A DNA stretch of 64,000 nucleotides from Alkalihalobacillus sp. CinArs1 (GTDB taxonomy: Bacteria; Bacillota; Bacilli; Bacillales; Guptibacillaceae): NCBI RefSeq assembly GCF_947387515.1, contig NZ_CANDOB010000002.1:62001-126000 (forward strand), read 5' to 3'. The notes under the pieces are model-generated. The model ran no database searches. It had not been told where the DNA came from and saw only the letters and a program-made list of their open reading frames with translations. Positions 24,516 through 32,935 of this stretch are shown here, in pieces. The position numbers and the translations under genes were made by a program. Numbering within the stretch: the stretch's first letter is position 1; the number at the start of each line of letters is the position of its first letter.

Positions 24516-24836
24516 TCATTTATTTAACGCTTCAGGATACATTTCATACTGTTTATGTGCATCCTTCAATGCTGCTGAAAGGGCATTTCCCGCTTTGCCA
24601 AGGTACCCTTCTCTCAACTGAGTTAATGGTTCTTCGATGCCATCTTTTAAACTGAAGCCTTTTAACAGCTGCCTTACAAATTGTTTGCTGTGCTCGGTCA
24701 TCAGTGTACAGGAAGCATCCACGATCACCCCGTAATGTTTATCTACTTCGAGTGTGAGCGTTAACGTATCTGATATATTGTTAGCGGCCATTCCCCCCGG
24801 AAGCTTCGAATGACCTGCGACGAAAATCGTATTCAT
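24516..24836 (-). CDS. DUF3870-family protein
   Basis: 106 residues, no signal peptide or membrane helix. It resembles DUF3870 (MNTIFVAGHSKLPGGMAA opening, VDASCTLMTEHSKQFV middle with one conserved Cys, YLGKAGNALSAALKDA end). The function of that family is unknown. It is 12 bases downstream of dctB on the same strand, so it is co-transcribed with a dicarboxylate-binding sensor; a role in dicarboxylate metabolism is inference. Confidence 0.75.
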   Translation of the reverse strand: MNTIFVAGHSKLPGGMAANNISDTLTLTLEVDKHYGVIVDASCTLMTEHSKQFVRQLLKGFSLKDGIEEPLTQLREGYLGKAGNALSAALKDAHKQYEMYPEALNK

Positions 24837-24848
24837 TAAGTTCCCTCC

Positions 24849-25910
24849 TTACTGGTGTGAATAGTTGCTTTGAATCCCCTCTAGTTCTTCTATTATGTTG
24901 TTCGAGATTTCCTGTTCAGCCTCGTTATAAACGGGTTTAAATACGTCCCGCCACCTTTTTACTTCCTCTGTCGTCAATACATCGAGTTCTATATCTGAAG
25001 AGCGCTTGATTTCTCGAATATGCGCGTCATTGATTTCAATCGAATGTCTTCTGACCCAGTTAGTCGTTTCTTCCATAGCTTCTTCAAAAGATACCTGCTG
25101 ACTTTTCGATAGCTTTTCCCAGAAGTCTTCATGGATGACGACAGCATAGCCGAGATAAGCATGGTTACTTAGTGTCATGTATGCTTGTTTCTTATAAAAT
25201 TTCTTAGAATAGATGTTCGAAATGGTATTTTCCTGACCATCTACGAAGCCGACTTCGAGGTTTCGGTATGTTTTATTAAAAGAAAGTTCACTCGTACTTG
25301 CGTTCAATGCTTCAAACTGAGATTTGATAACAGGTCCAGGCATCACTCTGAAATGAAGCTGATCCATATCACTCGGTAAACGAATCGGGTGCTTGTTGTT
25401 TGTAAACTGTTTGAAGCCGTTATACCAGAAGCCTAGTCCCTTCACATTCGTTCCCTTTAGGTCGTCAAGTAGTGCTTGCCCAATCTTACCTTCGTAGGCA
25501 TCTTGGACAGCATCATACCCTTTAAAAGCGTAGGGTAAGTCGAGCACTTGCCAGTTTGGAAAACGAGTTGAGAGTTTAGAAGTGGCTGGGGCGATCATTT
25601 CTACGTTCCCATTCGTAACAGCTTCCCACTCATTTTGATCTTGATAGAGTTCTCCATTTGAGTAGATTTCAACTTTTATCTCATTATTTGTTTTGGCTTG
25701 AATGCGGTTGGCAAAATCACGTGCTGCCATCCCTTTTGGCGTGTTCTCGGCAGCTACATGGCTAAATCGAATAACCAACTGCTCTTCTAAACCTTCTTGT
25801 TCATCATCGTACTCTAGTATTCTTGTCGTTTCACCCGGACTAAAGCCAAGGTAAAACGCAGTAAGTATGCCAGCCAAAACAAATGTTGTGATGATTGCAA
25901 CTGTCTTCAT
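24849..25910 (-). CDS. dctB: DctP-family solute-binding protein acting with DctS (DctB-like)
   Basis: 353 residues with an N-terminal membrane anchor (AIITTFVLAGILTAFYLGF). The fold is that of TRAP C4-dicarboxylate binding proteins: VIRFSHVAAENTPKGMAA at the start of the mature domain, FRVMPGPV with the carboxylate-binding Arg, and GFVDGQENTISNIYSKKF. It is divergent from a DctS/DctR pair and not next to its own permease, exactly as B. subtilis dctB, whose product delivers the ligand to the sensor. The binding protein of the nearby TRAP operon is of the unrelated TAXI type, which supports a sensory role. A near-perfect cre lies just upstream. Confidence 0.87.
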   Translation of the reverse strand: MKTVAIITTFVLAGILTAFYLGFSPGETTRILEYDDEQEGLEEQLVIRFSHVAAENTPKGMAARDFANRIQAKTNNEIKVEIYSNGELYQDQNEWEAVTNGNVEMIAPATSKLSTRFPNWQVLDLPYAFKGYDAVQDAYEGKIGQALLDDLKGTNVKGLGFWYNGFKQFTNNKHPIRLPSDMDQLHFRVMPGPVIKSQFEALNASTSELSFNKTYRNLEVGFVDGQENTISNIYSKKFYKKQAYMTLSNHAYLGYAVVIHEDFWEKLSKSQQVSFEEAMEETTNWVRRHSIEINDAHIREIKRSSDIELDVLTTEEVKRWRDVFKPVYNEAEQEISNNIIEELEGIQSNYSHQ

Positions 25911-25924
25911 AGTATCCCCTGTTT

Positions 25925-25939
25925 CGCAAGCGTTTCCAA
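25925..25939 (-). promoter_or_regulatory. Candidate CcpA cre site at dctB
   Basis: On the minus strand TTGGAAACGCTTGCG, matching the cre consensus except for its last base, with the AACGCTT core. It lies 15-29 bases before the dctB ATG. Confidence 0.55.
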
Positions 25940-26016
25940 TAGTTTATCATAGATAGCGAGAATGAAACGAGGTGTTACTAGCATTTGAGCTAGAGACTTT
26001 GGAAGGACGTTCAGTT

Positions 26017-27621
26017 ATGAGAAGGGTTATATCGATAAAGTGGAAAATCATGATCTTTTCGTTTGGCGTCGTTTTCTTTTCGATCATTATTGCAGGAGTG
26101 ATTGCAGCTGGAAAGTTGTACGACCAGACAGAAGAGAGACTGGGAGAAAGAGGTCTGATCACAGGACGTACGGTTGCGAATCTCCCAGAAGTGCAGCAAT
26201 CTCTCGTACAAAGTGAAGGATGGGAAACACTCAACCCGATCGTGAATAGAGTCAGGACGATCAATGGCTCAGACTATATCGTGGTGCTTAATTTGAACCG
26301 TATCCGATATTCCCATCCAGTTGAAGAAAAGCTTGGAACCGTATCTTCTGGAAAAGATGAAGGTGCGGCGTTTGCTGAACACAGTTATGTTTCAAAAGCA
26401 AAAGGTGAACTCGGCGTTTCCATACGATCGTTCGTACCGATCATGAATGCCGAACATGAACAGATCGGTGTTGTGATTGTCGGTAACATCATGCCGAATC
26501 TCGTAACGGTCCTTTCTAGTATAAAATCTGAACTTGCACTTATCGCCTTACTCGCACTTGGGTTTGGAAGTGTCGGTTCTTGGCTTTTGGCAAGAAGAAT
26601 TAAGCAAGAAACCTTTCAGCTTGAGCCACATGAGATATCGAGGCTTCTCGTTGAGCGGACGGCAACATTTGAGGCGATGAACGAAGGCGTCATCGCGATC
26701 GATTTAAATGGAAAGATTATGATCTTCAATGATAAAGCAAAGAGGATTTTAGACATCGCTGAGGAAGTGACTGACCTGCCAGTGGAGGAAGTTATAAAGG
26801 GGAAGCTCCTTTCGATCTTAAAAAGCAAGGATCGCTTTGAAAATGAAGAGACGACGGTTGGTCAGAAAGTATTGTTGATCAGTAAGGTACCGATCATTGT
26901 AGAGGGTATTGAAGTTGGTGGCGTAGCCGTTTTTCAAGATCGAACGGAAGTGGCGGCGATGGCAGAAGAGTTAACGGGTGTTAAGAATTTCGTTGAGGCA
27001 TTGCGAGTGCAAAATCACGAGTCCCTGAACCGTCTCCATACGATTGCAGGTTTGATTCAGCTTGATGAAAAGGAAAAAGCACTCGACTATGTTTTTGATG
27101 TGTCACAGCAAGATGAAGATCTTTCAAACTTTCTAAGCAAGAGAATCAATGACTTTCGTATTTCAGGGTTGATTCTTAGTAAAGTTAGAAGAGGGAAAGA
27201 GCTCGGTATCAACGTCACAATCGACCGTGATAGTGTGTATAAGAAGAATCCGATTTTATTAGATAGTCATGATCTTGTCCTGATTTTAGGTAACTTGATC
27301 GAAAATGCCTTTTATTCTTTTCATGAAGTGAGTCGGGAGGATAAACTGATCCATCTTAGTATCATCGGTGATGATGATGGTCTTTATCTATCAGTAGAAG
27401 ATAATGGGTGTGGCATGAAAGACGATATACAAGCAAGGGTTTTGGAAAAAGGGTTCTCGACGAAAGGAAAAGACGGAAATGGACTTGGCCTATACCTTAT
27501 TAATCGAACAATTGAGAGGGCAAATGGGACAATGAAGCTCGTTTCTTATGAGGATGAAGGAACGAGTATCGAAATTGTTATTCCAATGAGCACTGAGGGG
27601 AGTGAGCATGATGACGATTAG
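26017..27621 (+). CDS. dctS: Sensor histidine kinase, CitA/DcuS/DctS family
   Basis: 534 residues from ATG at 26017 (GGAAGG upstream). Two membrane helices (about 8-32 and 170-193) flank an extracellular PDC/Cache domain that would bind a di- or tricarboxylate. A PAS domain (about 215-315) follows, then a SPOB-type dimerisation helix with phospho-His334 in VQNHESLNRLHTI and an HATPase (NLIENAF, DNGCGM, GNGLGLYLI). The response regulator gene overlaps its end, so expression is coupled. The arrangement dctB<->dctS-dctR followed by a TRAP transporter matches dicarboxylate sensing in Bacillus; here the target is probably the TAXI-TRAP operon. Confidence 0.9.
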   Translation: MRRVISIKWKIMIFSFGVVFFSIIIAGVIAAGKLYDQTEERLGERGLITGRTVANLPEVQQSLVQSEGWETLNPIVNRVRTINGSDYIVVLNLNRIRYSHPVEEKLGTVSSGKDEGAAFAEHSYVSKAKGELGVSIRSFVPIMNAEHEQIGVVIVGNIMPNLVTVLSSIKSELALIALLALGFGSVGSWLLARRIKQETFQLEPHEISRLLVERTATFEAMNEGVIAIDLNGKIMIFNDKAKRILDIAEEVTDLPVEEVIKGKLLSILKSKDRFENEETTVGQKVLLISKVPIIVEGIEVGGVAVFQDRTEVAAMAEELTGVKNFVEALRVQNHESLNRLHTIAGLIQLDEKEKALDYVFDVSQQDEDLSNFLSKRINDFRISGLILSKVRRGKELGINVTIDRDSVYKKNPILLDSHDLVLILGNLIENAFYSFHEVSREDKLIHLSIIGDDDGLYLSVEDNGCGMKDDIQARVLEKGFSTKGKDGNGLGLYLINRTIERANGTMKLVSYEDEGTSIEIVIPMSTEGSEHDDD

Positions 27622-28303
27622 CGTTTTATTAATAGAAGACGATCCGATGGTGCAAGAAGTGAATAAGCAATTTATTAAAAAGATCGAAGGTTTCACAATC
27701 ATAGGAGTTGCAAGCACGGGTGAGGAAGGCCTGAAACTTGTTAAGGACTTGAAACCGGATCTCATCCTGCTCGATGTCTACATGCCTGAGCAAAATGGAC
27801 TCGATATGTTGAATAAGCTAAGAAACGAAGGAAGCCGTGTCGACGTGATCGCCATCACAGCAGCGAACGACCGCGATACGATTCGAACCATGCTTCATAA
27901 TGGTGCGCGAGACTATTTGATCAAGCCTTTCAAATTTGAAAGGTTTCGGCAAGCGCTCCAGGATTTTAAAACGTATCAAGAGCAGTTAAGTGGGAGTGGT
28001 TCAATTTCCCAATACGAATTGGACTTGATTAAATCGAACGGGAAACCGATGTCCAAATCGAGCGGTGAACAACTTCCAAAGGGATTGAATGAACAAACGC
28101 TTCGCCAAATATTACGTTATTTGGAAAAGCAAGAAGACGCACTTACGGCTGAAGAAACTGCTGATGGCGTCGGAATCGCTAGAGTTACCGCTAGGCGCTA
28201 TCTCGATTTCTTGCAGAAGTCAGGACAAGTAAAAATCGAAATCCAGTACGGAGGTGTGGGGAGACCTCTTAACCGGTATACGTTGGTAAGCCTATCTAAA
28301 TAA
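27608..28303 (+). CDS. dctR: Response regulator, CitB/DctR family
   Basis: 231 residues; ATG at 27608 is 7 bases from GAGGGG and overlaps the kinase gene by 14 bases. The receiver domain has the acidic pair IEDD and phospho-acceptor Asp56 in LILLDVYMPEQNG, with the conserved Lys in LIKPFKFER. The C-terminal helix-turn-helix (about 175-225: ALTAEETADGVGIARVTARR) is of the CitB/MalR type. It probably activates the TAXI-TRAP operon just downstream, where A-rich direct repeats are visible. Confidence 0.9.
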   Translation: MMTISVLLIEDDPMVQEVNKQFIKKIEGFTIIGVASTGEEGLKLVKDLKPDLILLDVYMPEQNGLDMLNKLRNEGSRVDVIAITAANDRDTIRTMLHNGARDYLIKPFKFERFRQALQDFKTYQEQLSGSGSISQYELDLIKSNGKPMSKSSGEQLPKGLNEQTLRQILRYLEKQEDALTAEETADGVGIARVTARRYLDFLQKSGQVKIEIQYGGVGRPLNRYTLVSLSK

Positions 28304-28304
28304 G

Positions 28305-28338
28305 ATAGCCAAAGGGATTTTCACTTTGGTTATTTTTT
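28305..28338 (+). terminator. Terminator of dctSR
   Basis: ATAGCCAAAG pairs with CTTTGGTTAT (one G-T pair), then TTTTTT. Confidence 0.85.
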
Positions 28339-28405
28339 ATGACCAAAAAGACCAAAATGTCCAATATGTTCTAAATATTCAAAATTAATAATGTAAACGT
28401 TACCA
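28339..28405 (+). promoter_or_regulatory. Control region of the TAXI-TRAP operon: A-rich repeats and cre
   Basis: Three GACCAAAA/GACCAAAA/GTCCAATA-like direct repeats at about 28340-28366 are candidate DctR sites. ATGTAAACGTTACCA at 28391-28405 fits the cre consensus at every defined position and lies about 30 bases before the start codon. Confidence 0.5.
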
Positions 28406-28436
28406 TAAATGAAGAATATAAGAAGCGGAGGGGTAC

Positions 28437-29438
28437 ATGTTGAAAACAAAAGTTTTAGGGATTGTGTTACTTGCACTCGCGATGATTATTTCTGCTTGTG
28501 GCGGTGGCAGTAATTCAGCAGGTGGGGATAATGGTGAAAGTTCTGGCTCATCTCAATCTCTCGTATTTGGTACGGGAGGCACGTCAGGTACATATTATCC
28601 AATTGGTGGAGCGCTCAAGCCAATTTTTGAACAAAGTGATTCGATAGGAAACATTACCGTGGAATCGACTGGAGCTTCAGTAGCAAACATTCAGAACATC
28701 CAGGATGGATTGAACCAGATGGCGATCGTAATGAGTGATGTAGCATATGACGCTGTTGAAGGAAAAGGGCAGTTTGAAGGCAATACAGTAGATGTACAAG
28801 CACTAGCAGGCATGTACCAAAACGTTGTACAAATCGTAGCGACAGAAGATAGCGGTATCGAATCTGTCGAAGATTTGAAAGGGAAAAAAGTTGGTGTTGG
28901 TAAGGTCGGTTCAGGCGTTGAACAAAGTGCAAAGAAAGTACTTGAAGCAGTGAATTTAACGTATGACGATATGTCGAAAGTAACGCATACAGGATATGCG
29001 GATAGCGTTCAAGAAATGAAGAATGGAAATTTAGATGCAGCATTCTTTACTTCTGGCGTTCCTAACAGTAATATCACGGATCTTATGCAGCAAAACGATA
29101 TCACGTTCGTTGAGATCAAAGGTGAAACTGCAGAAGCGCTGAAAGAAAAATATCCGTTCTACAAAGACTACACGATTCCGGCTGGTGACGAAGCAAAATA
29201 TAACCTTGATAATGAAGTTGTCACTGTTGGAATTCAAAATATGATTGTCGTTTCAAAAGACCTCGATGAAGAGACAGTAAAAGATCTAACAAAACGTTAC
29301 TATGACTACCTTGGTACCGATGAAGTCGCTGTAGGAGCGCTAAAGCAGCTCGACCGAGATGAAATCGCCAAAGGTCTCATCGCACCGCTCCATCCAGGTG
29401 CAAAAGCATTCTATGAGGAACAAGGAATACTTGAATAG
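28437..29438 (+). CDS. TAXI-family TRAP solute-binding lipoprotein
   Basis: 333 residues. A lipoprotein signal ends in the lipobox IISAC (Cys about 21) followed by a Gly/Ser-rich linker. The TAXI domain starts SLVFGTGGTSGTYYPIGGAL, the family signature, and continues with QMAIVMSDVAYDAVEGKG, VEDLKGKKVGVGKVGSG and DAAFFTSGVPN. Such proteins bind glutamate, 2-oxoglutarate or other dicarboxylates outside the membrane and deliver them to the fused TRAP permease. GGAGG ribosome site. First gene of a four-gene operon. Confidence 0.92.
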   Translation: MLKTKVLGIVLLALAMIISACGGGSNSAGGDNGESSGSSQSLVFGTGGTSGTYYPIGGALKPIFEQSDSIGNITVESTGASVANIQNIQDGLNQMAIVMSDVAYDAVEGKGQFEGNTVDVQALAGMYQNVVQIVATEDSGIESVEDLKGKKVGVGKVGSGVEQSAKKVLEAVNLTYDDMSKVTHTGYADSVQEMKNGNLDAAFFTSGVPNSNITDLMQQNDITFVEIKGETAEALKEKYPFYKDYTIPAGDEAKYNLDNEVVTVGIQNMIVVSKDLDEETVKDLTKRYYDYLGTDEVAVGALKQLDRDEIAKGLIAPLHPGAKAFYEEQGILE

Positions 29439-29928
29439 AACGAAACGGGGGCATCGTCAAGGTGCTCCCCTTTTTCTAACGTTGTTCTTCCTTTTAGCTC
29501 TCGTTCTGTTACTCGCTATTCAAAAAGATGTGCTGTTAGTAGAGGAAGAGAACGAGGTGATCGATGTGTTTCTCACTGCAGATACCTTTTCTGTGAGGTG
29601 GGACCATTCTGTTGAGAAGGAAGAATGGGAGGAATTTTTTAAAGTCGAAGGATCAGAACTTATAGTGACTCATACTCGGTTTAAAACTTTCGGAGCTGGT
29701 GTACCCAGTCATGCTGGTAAAAAGACGTATATCAAAGATGGCTGGGTGTACATGACAGGACTCGATCAGTCGGTCGATGATAGCCTGTTTATTCGAACCG
29801 GTGACGAGACGAAACACCGATTAACAGTAGCTGGACAAAGCGAGAAGCTTAAGGCAAACAGTTCCTTTCACATAACTGTTAAAAAACTTAATCTACTAAA
29901 AGCTTTGCTAGTAAAACTTACATGTTAG
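29431..29928 (+). CDS. DUF1850-family accessory protein of TAXI-TRAP transporters
   Basis: About 165 residues if it starts at TTG 29431, which follows AAGGAA and overlaps the TAXI stop; ATG at 29413 is the alternative but has no ribosome site. A single membrane helix (about 13-30: FLTLFFLLALVLLLAIQ) anchors an outside domain with FSVRWDHSVEKEEWEEFF, typical of DUF1850, a family found between TAXI proteins and their permeases. Its exact role is not established; assembly or substrate transfer is likely. Confidence 0.78.
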   Translation: MNRTKRGHRQGAPLFLTLFFLLALVLLLAIQKDVLLVEEENEVIDVFLTADTFSVRWDHSVEKEEWEEFFKVEGSELIVTHTRFKTFGAGVPSHAGKKTYIKDGWVYMTGLDQSVDDSLFIRTGDETKHRLTVAGQSEKLKANSSFHITVKKLNLLKALLVKLTC

Positions 29929-29943
29929 GTGAGGTGCATGATC

Positions 29944-32088
29944 GTGAATAAGAAAAATGTAGAAGAATACGACCGCGAGAGCAACGTCCGGTCGACTGAT
30001 AACGGAATTCTAAAAGTCGTGATTACCGTGTTAGCAGCTGGTTTAGCATTGTTTCATCTCTATACCGCTTATGCAGGGTCGCTCGTTGATATTCAACAGC
30101 GAAGTATTCATTTATATACGTTGATGGCACTCGGGTTCCTCATGTATCCATTCCTTAAGAAAAAGGCCGGAAAAGGTACGCCGATCTACGATTACATATT
30201 GTTTGGACTTGCGATGGCTGCTGGTGTGTATATGTTGTTTACCGCGGAAAGAATCATTCAATCTGGAGGACAGATCAACACGACTGATTTCATCGTAGGG
30301 ATCGTGATCATCGTTCTTTTATTCGATATTACGAGAAGGGTGACCGGATGGGGACTTACTTTACTAGGTGCCGCGTTTCTTGTGTACGGGTTTCATGTAA
30401 AGCTATCGATCTATCCACAGTTGACTGAGCAGGTCGTCTTCAGTGTATCGAAGCAAATCATCTCTCAGATTGTATTTATAACAGAAGGAATACTTGGGAC
30501 TGCAATCGGCGTATCAGCGAGCTACATCATTCTCTTTATTCTTTTCGGCGCATTTTTGAGCCGATCTGGGATGGGACAGCTTTTCAATGATCTTGCGCTA
30601 GCTGTAGCAGGTCACACAAAGGGTGGCCCAGCAAAAGTCGCTGTTATTGCGAGTGGTTTCTTAGGTTCGATCAATGGTTCAGCGATCGCGAACGTCGTAA
30701 CGACAGGTGCCTTCACCATTCCATTGATGAAAAAGATCGGCTATCACCGGAACTTTGCTGGAGCTGTTGAGTCTGCAGCGAGTGTTGGTGGGCAAATCTT
30801 ACCTCCGATCATGGGAGCGGCAGCATTCATCATGGCGGAAAACTTGAATGTGCCTTATACGAAGATCATTCTTGCAGGGATCATCCCCGCGCTTCTTTTC
30901 TATATCGGAATACTGCTTCAAGTTCATTTCCGCGCAGCAAAACGCGGCTTAAAAGGGTTACCGAAGACAGAATTACCTACTGTTAAGGAAGTGCTCGCAG
31001 AACGTGGGCATCTGATCATTCCAATGCTCATCTTGCTTTACTTGCTTTTCTCAGGAAAAACACCGTTCTTTGCAGCGTTTTGGGCGATCATTGCGACAGT
31101 CGTGATTTCCGCATCAAAGCGGATGCTTCCGGTCATTTCGTTACTAGGATTATTCTTGATCTTCCAACCACAGATTACAGCGCTTCTTTCAGGGAGTAGT
31201 AGCCCGAATTTACGAGGCGACTGGTGGGAGCTGTTGTTGATCATTGCGGTTCCATTCGTCATCAATGTGTGGAGACGAATGCTGAACTTGCAAGCTGAAG
31301 AGATTGGCATCGTAGATAGTGTTCAGGCGTTAGAAGAAGGTGCGAAAACGACCGTTCCTGTCGCGATTGCGTGTGGTGCTGTCGGAATCGTCGTTGGGAT
31401 CGCATCCCTTACAGGAGTTGCGCTTGAAATCGCAAATAGTATCGTAAGTATCGGTTCGATGGTCAATAGTCCATTGATCCAGCTTGTTATTACGCTTCTT
31501 CTTGCTATGGTGACATCGATCATACTAGGTATGGGACTACCTAGTATTCCAACGTATATCATCACAAGTACGATGGCCGCACCGATCTTATTGCAGCTAC
31601 CGCTCTTCAGAGAGTTGGCTGGATCACCAGAAACAGCAATTTTTGTTGCGCATATGTTTGTGTTTTACTTTGGAATCTTTGCGAACATCACCCCTCCTGT
31701 TGCACTCGCAGCATTTGCAGGGGCTGGTATAAGTGGAGGAGATCCGAACAGGACTGGTTTCCAAGCGATGAAGCTAGCGATTGCAGGATTTATCGTTCCG
31801 TTTATGTTTGTTTTCTCTCATGAAATGTTGATGGTCGATGCAACTGTGATGAACATCTTGTTGATCGCAATCACATCACTCATCGGTGTGTTTTTATTAT
31901 CAGTTACAGCAGAAGGGTATTTCCTCACATCACTTTCTGGCTGGATGAGACTCATTACAGGAATCGGAGCCATCCTCTTGATCTACCCTGGTCTGATTAC
32001 GGATGCGGTTGGAGCGATCGTCTTTATTTTAGTCATGGTCACGAATATTAGTAGAAACAAAGCGAATGAAGAAACGATATCTGCTTAA
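29944..32088 (+). CDS. TRAP transporter fused permease (DctQ-DctM)
   Basis: 714 residues from GTG at 29944 (GAGGTG 7 bases before); ATG at 29938 is possible. The N-terminal roughly 170 residues with four helices correspond to the small DctQ subunit and the rest to the large DctM subunit. The DctM part shows FILFGAFLSRSGMGQLFNDL, SGFLGSINGSAIANVVTTG, VGGQILPPIMGAAAFIMAE and GMGLPSIPTYIITSTMAAP, all conserved in TAXI-type permeases. It drives sodium-coupled uptake of the substrate bound by the TAXI lipoprotein. Confidence 0.93.
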   Translation: MNKKNVEEYDRESNVRSTDNGILKVVITVLAAGLALFHLYTAYAGSLVDIQQRSIHLYTLMALGFLMYPFLKKKAGKGTPIYDYILFGLAMAAGVYMLFTAERIIQSGGQINTTDFIVGIVIIVLLFDITRRVTGWGLTLLGAAFLVYGFHVKLSIYPQLTEQVVFSVSKQIISQIVFITEGILGTAIGVSASYIILFILFGAFLSRSGMGQLFNDLALAVAGHTKGGPAKVAVIASGFLGSINGSAIANVVTTGAFTIPLMKKIGYHRNFAGAVESAASVGGQILPPIMGAAAFIMAENLNVPYTKIILAGIIPALLFYIGILLQVHFRAAKRGLKGLPKTELPTVKEVLAERGHLIIPMLILLYLLFSGKTPFFAAFWAIIATVVISASKRMLPVISLLGLFLIFQPQITALLSGSSSPNLRGDWWELLLIIAVPFVINVWRRMLNLQAEEIGIVDSVQALEEGAKTTVPVAIACGAVGIVVGIASLTGVALEIANSIVSIGSMVNSPLIQLVITLLLAMVTSIILGMGLPSIPTYIITSTMAAPILLQLPLFRELAGSPETAIFVAHMFVFYFGIFANITPPVALAAFAGAGISGGDPNRTGFQAMKLAIAGFIVPFMFVFSHEMLMVDATVMNILLIAITSLIGVFLLSVTAEGYFLTSLSGWMRLITGIGAILLIYPGLITDAVGAIVFILVMVTNISRNKANEETISA

Positions 32089-32103
32089 GAAAGGACTGAT
32101 TCG

Positions 32104-32895
32104 ATGGATTTAGGATTAAAGGGAAAATCGGTTGTCGTTACGGCTGCTAGTAAGGGACTTGGAAAAGCAACTGCACTAGCTTTTGCGAGAGAAGGTGCTC
32201 GTGTCATCATATCGAGTCGGAACAGCGAAGAACTACAAAAAGCATGTGAAGACATTATTGCAGTGACTCATAATGAAAATGTTTCTTATCACGTGTGTGA
32301 TGTGAAAAAAGCAGAAGACATCACAGACCTCATGAACGTTGCTGTTGAGAAAAACGGTTCGATCGATGTCTTGATCAACAATGCTGGAGGCCCTCCAGCT
32401 GGTGGGTTCGAGCAGTTTTCGGATGAGGACTGGCAGAGTGCATTCGAATTGAATCTATTGAGTTTCGTAAGAACATCTCGAGCAGCAATCCCACACATGC
32501 AGAAGGCAGGAGGAGGGCGCATCGTGAACATCGCGTCTTCTTCTATCAAACAATCATTGGATAACTTGATTCTTTCAAACACGTTTCGAGCAGGAATCGT
32601 AGGGTTAGCGAAAAGCTTATCACAGGAATATGCAGAGGATAACATCCTTGTAAACACTGTCGGTCCTGGGAGAATTGCGACTGAACGAGTGGAGCAGCTT
32701 GATGGCATACGTGCTGACAAACTAGGAGTAGCGGTAGAAGAATTAAAAGCACAAACAGAACAGTCGATTCCGATCAAGCGTTATGGGGAGCCTGATGAAT
32801 TTGCTAAGATGCTCGTCTTTCTTGGATCAGACGCCAACACGTATGTAACGGGGCAATCGTTCGTTGTCGATGGTGGACTAGTAAAAGCTCTATAA
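32104..32895 (+). CDS. SDR-family oxidoreductase lacking the YxxxK catalytic pair
   Basis: 263 residues. The Rossmann fold is intact (TAASKGLGKATALAFA for the TGxxxGxG motif, NNAGGPP, VNIASSS with the catalytic Ser and a PG-motif VGPGRIATERV). The Tyr and Lys of YxxxK are replaced by Ser158 and Arg162 in LILSNTFRAGI. A subfamily of Bacillus SDRs shares this, so it is probably natural and not a sequencing error. It follows the TRAP permease by 15 bases and so acts with it, perhaps on the imported acid. Catalytic ability is uncertain. Confidence 0.85.
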   Translation: MDLGLKGKSVVVTAASKGLGKATALAFAREGARVIISSRNSEELQKACEDIIAVTHNENVSYHVCDVKKAEDITDLMNVAVEKNGSIDVLINNAGGPPAGGFEQFSDEDWQSAFELNLLSFVRTSRAAIPHMQKAGGGRIVNIASSSIKQSLDNLILSNTFRAGIVGLAKSLSQEYAEDNILVNTVGPGRIATERVEQLDGIRADKLGVAVEELKAQTEQSIPIKRYGEPDEFAKMLVFLGSDANTYVTGQSFVVDGGLVKAL

Positions 32896-32900
32896 AGAGA

Positions 32901-32935
32901 AAGAAGACTCAACTGATGTTGGGTCTTCTTTTTGC
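32901..32935. terminator. Bidirectional terminator overlapping the end of the histidine kinase gene
   Basis: AAGAAGACTCAAC pairs with GTTGGGTCTTCTT (one G-T-type mismatch) across 4 bases, with TTTTT after it. The last six or seven codons of the minus-strand kinase lie inside this hairpin. Confidence 0.88.

Noticed and set aside
29359-29430. Longer N-terminus for the DUF1850 protein starting at 29359
   Set aside because: It would overlap the TAXI gene by 80 bases and adds a polar tail before the membrane helix without a ribosome site.
32104-32895. SDR gene as a pseudogene because the YxxxK pair is missing
   Set aside because: The frame is full length, has normal codon use, sits in an operon and the substitution is shared by a known SDR subgroup.
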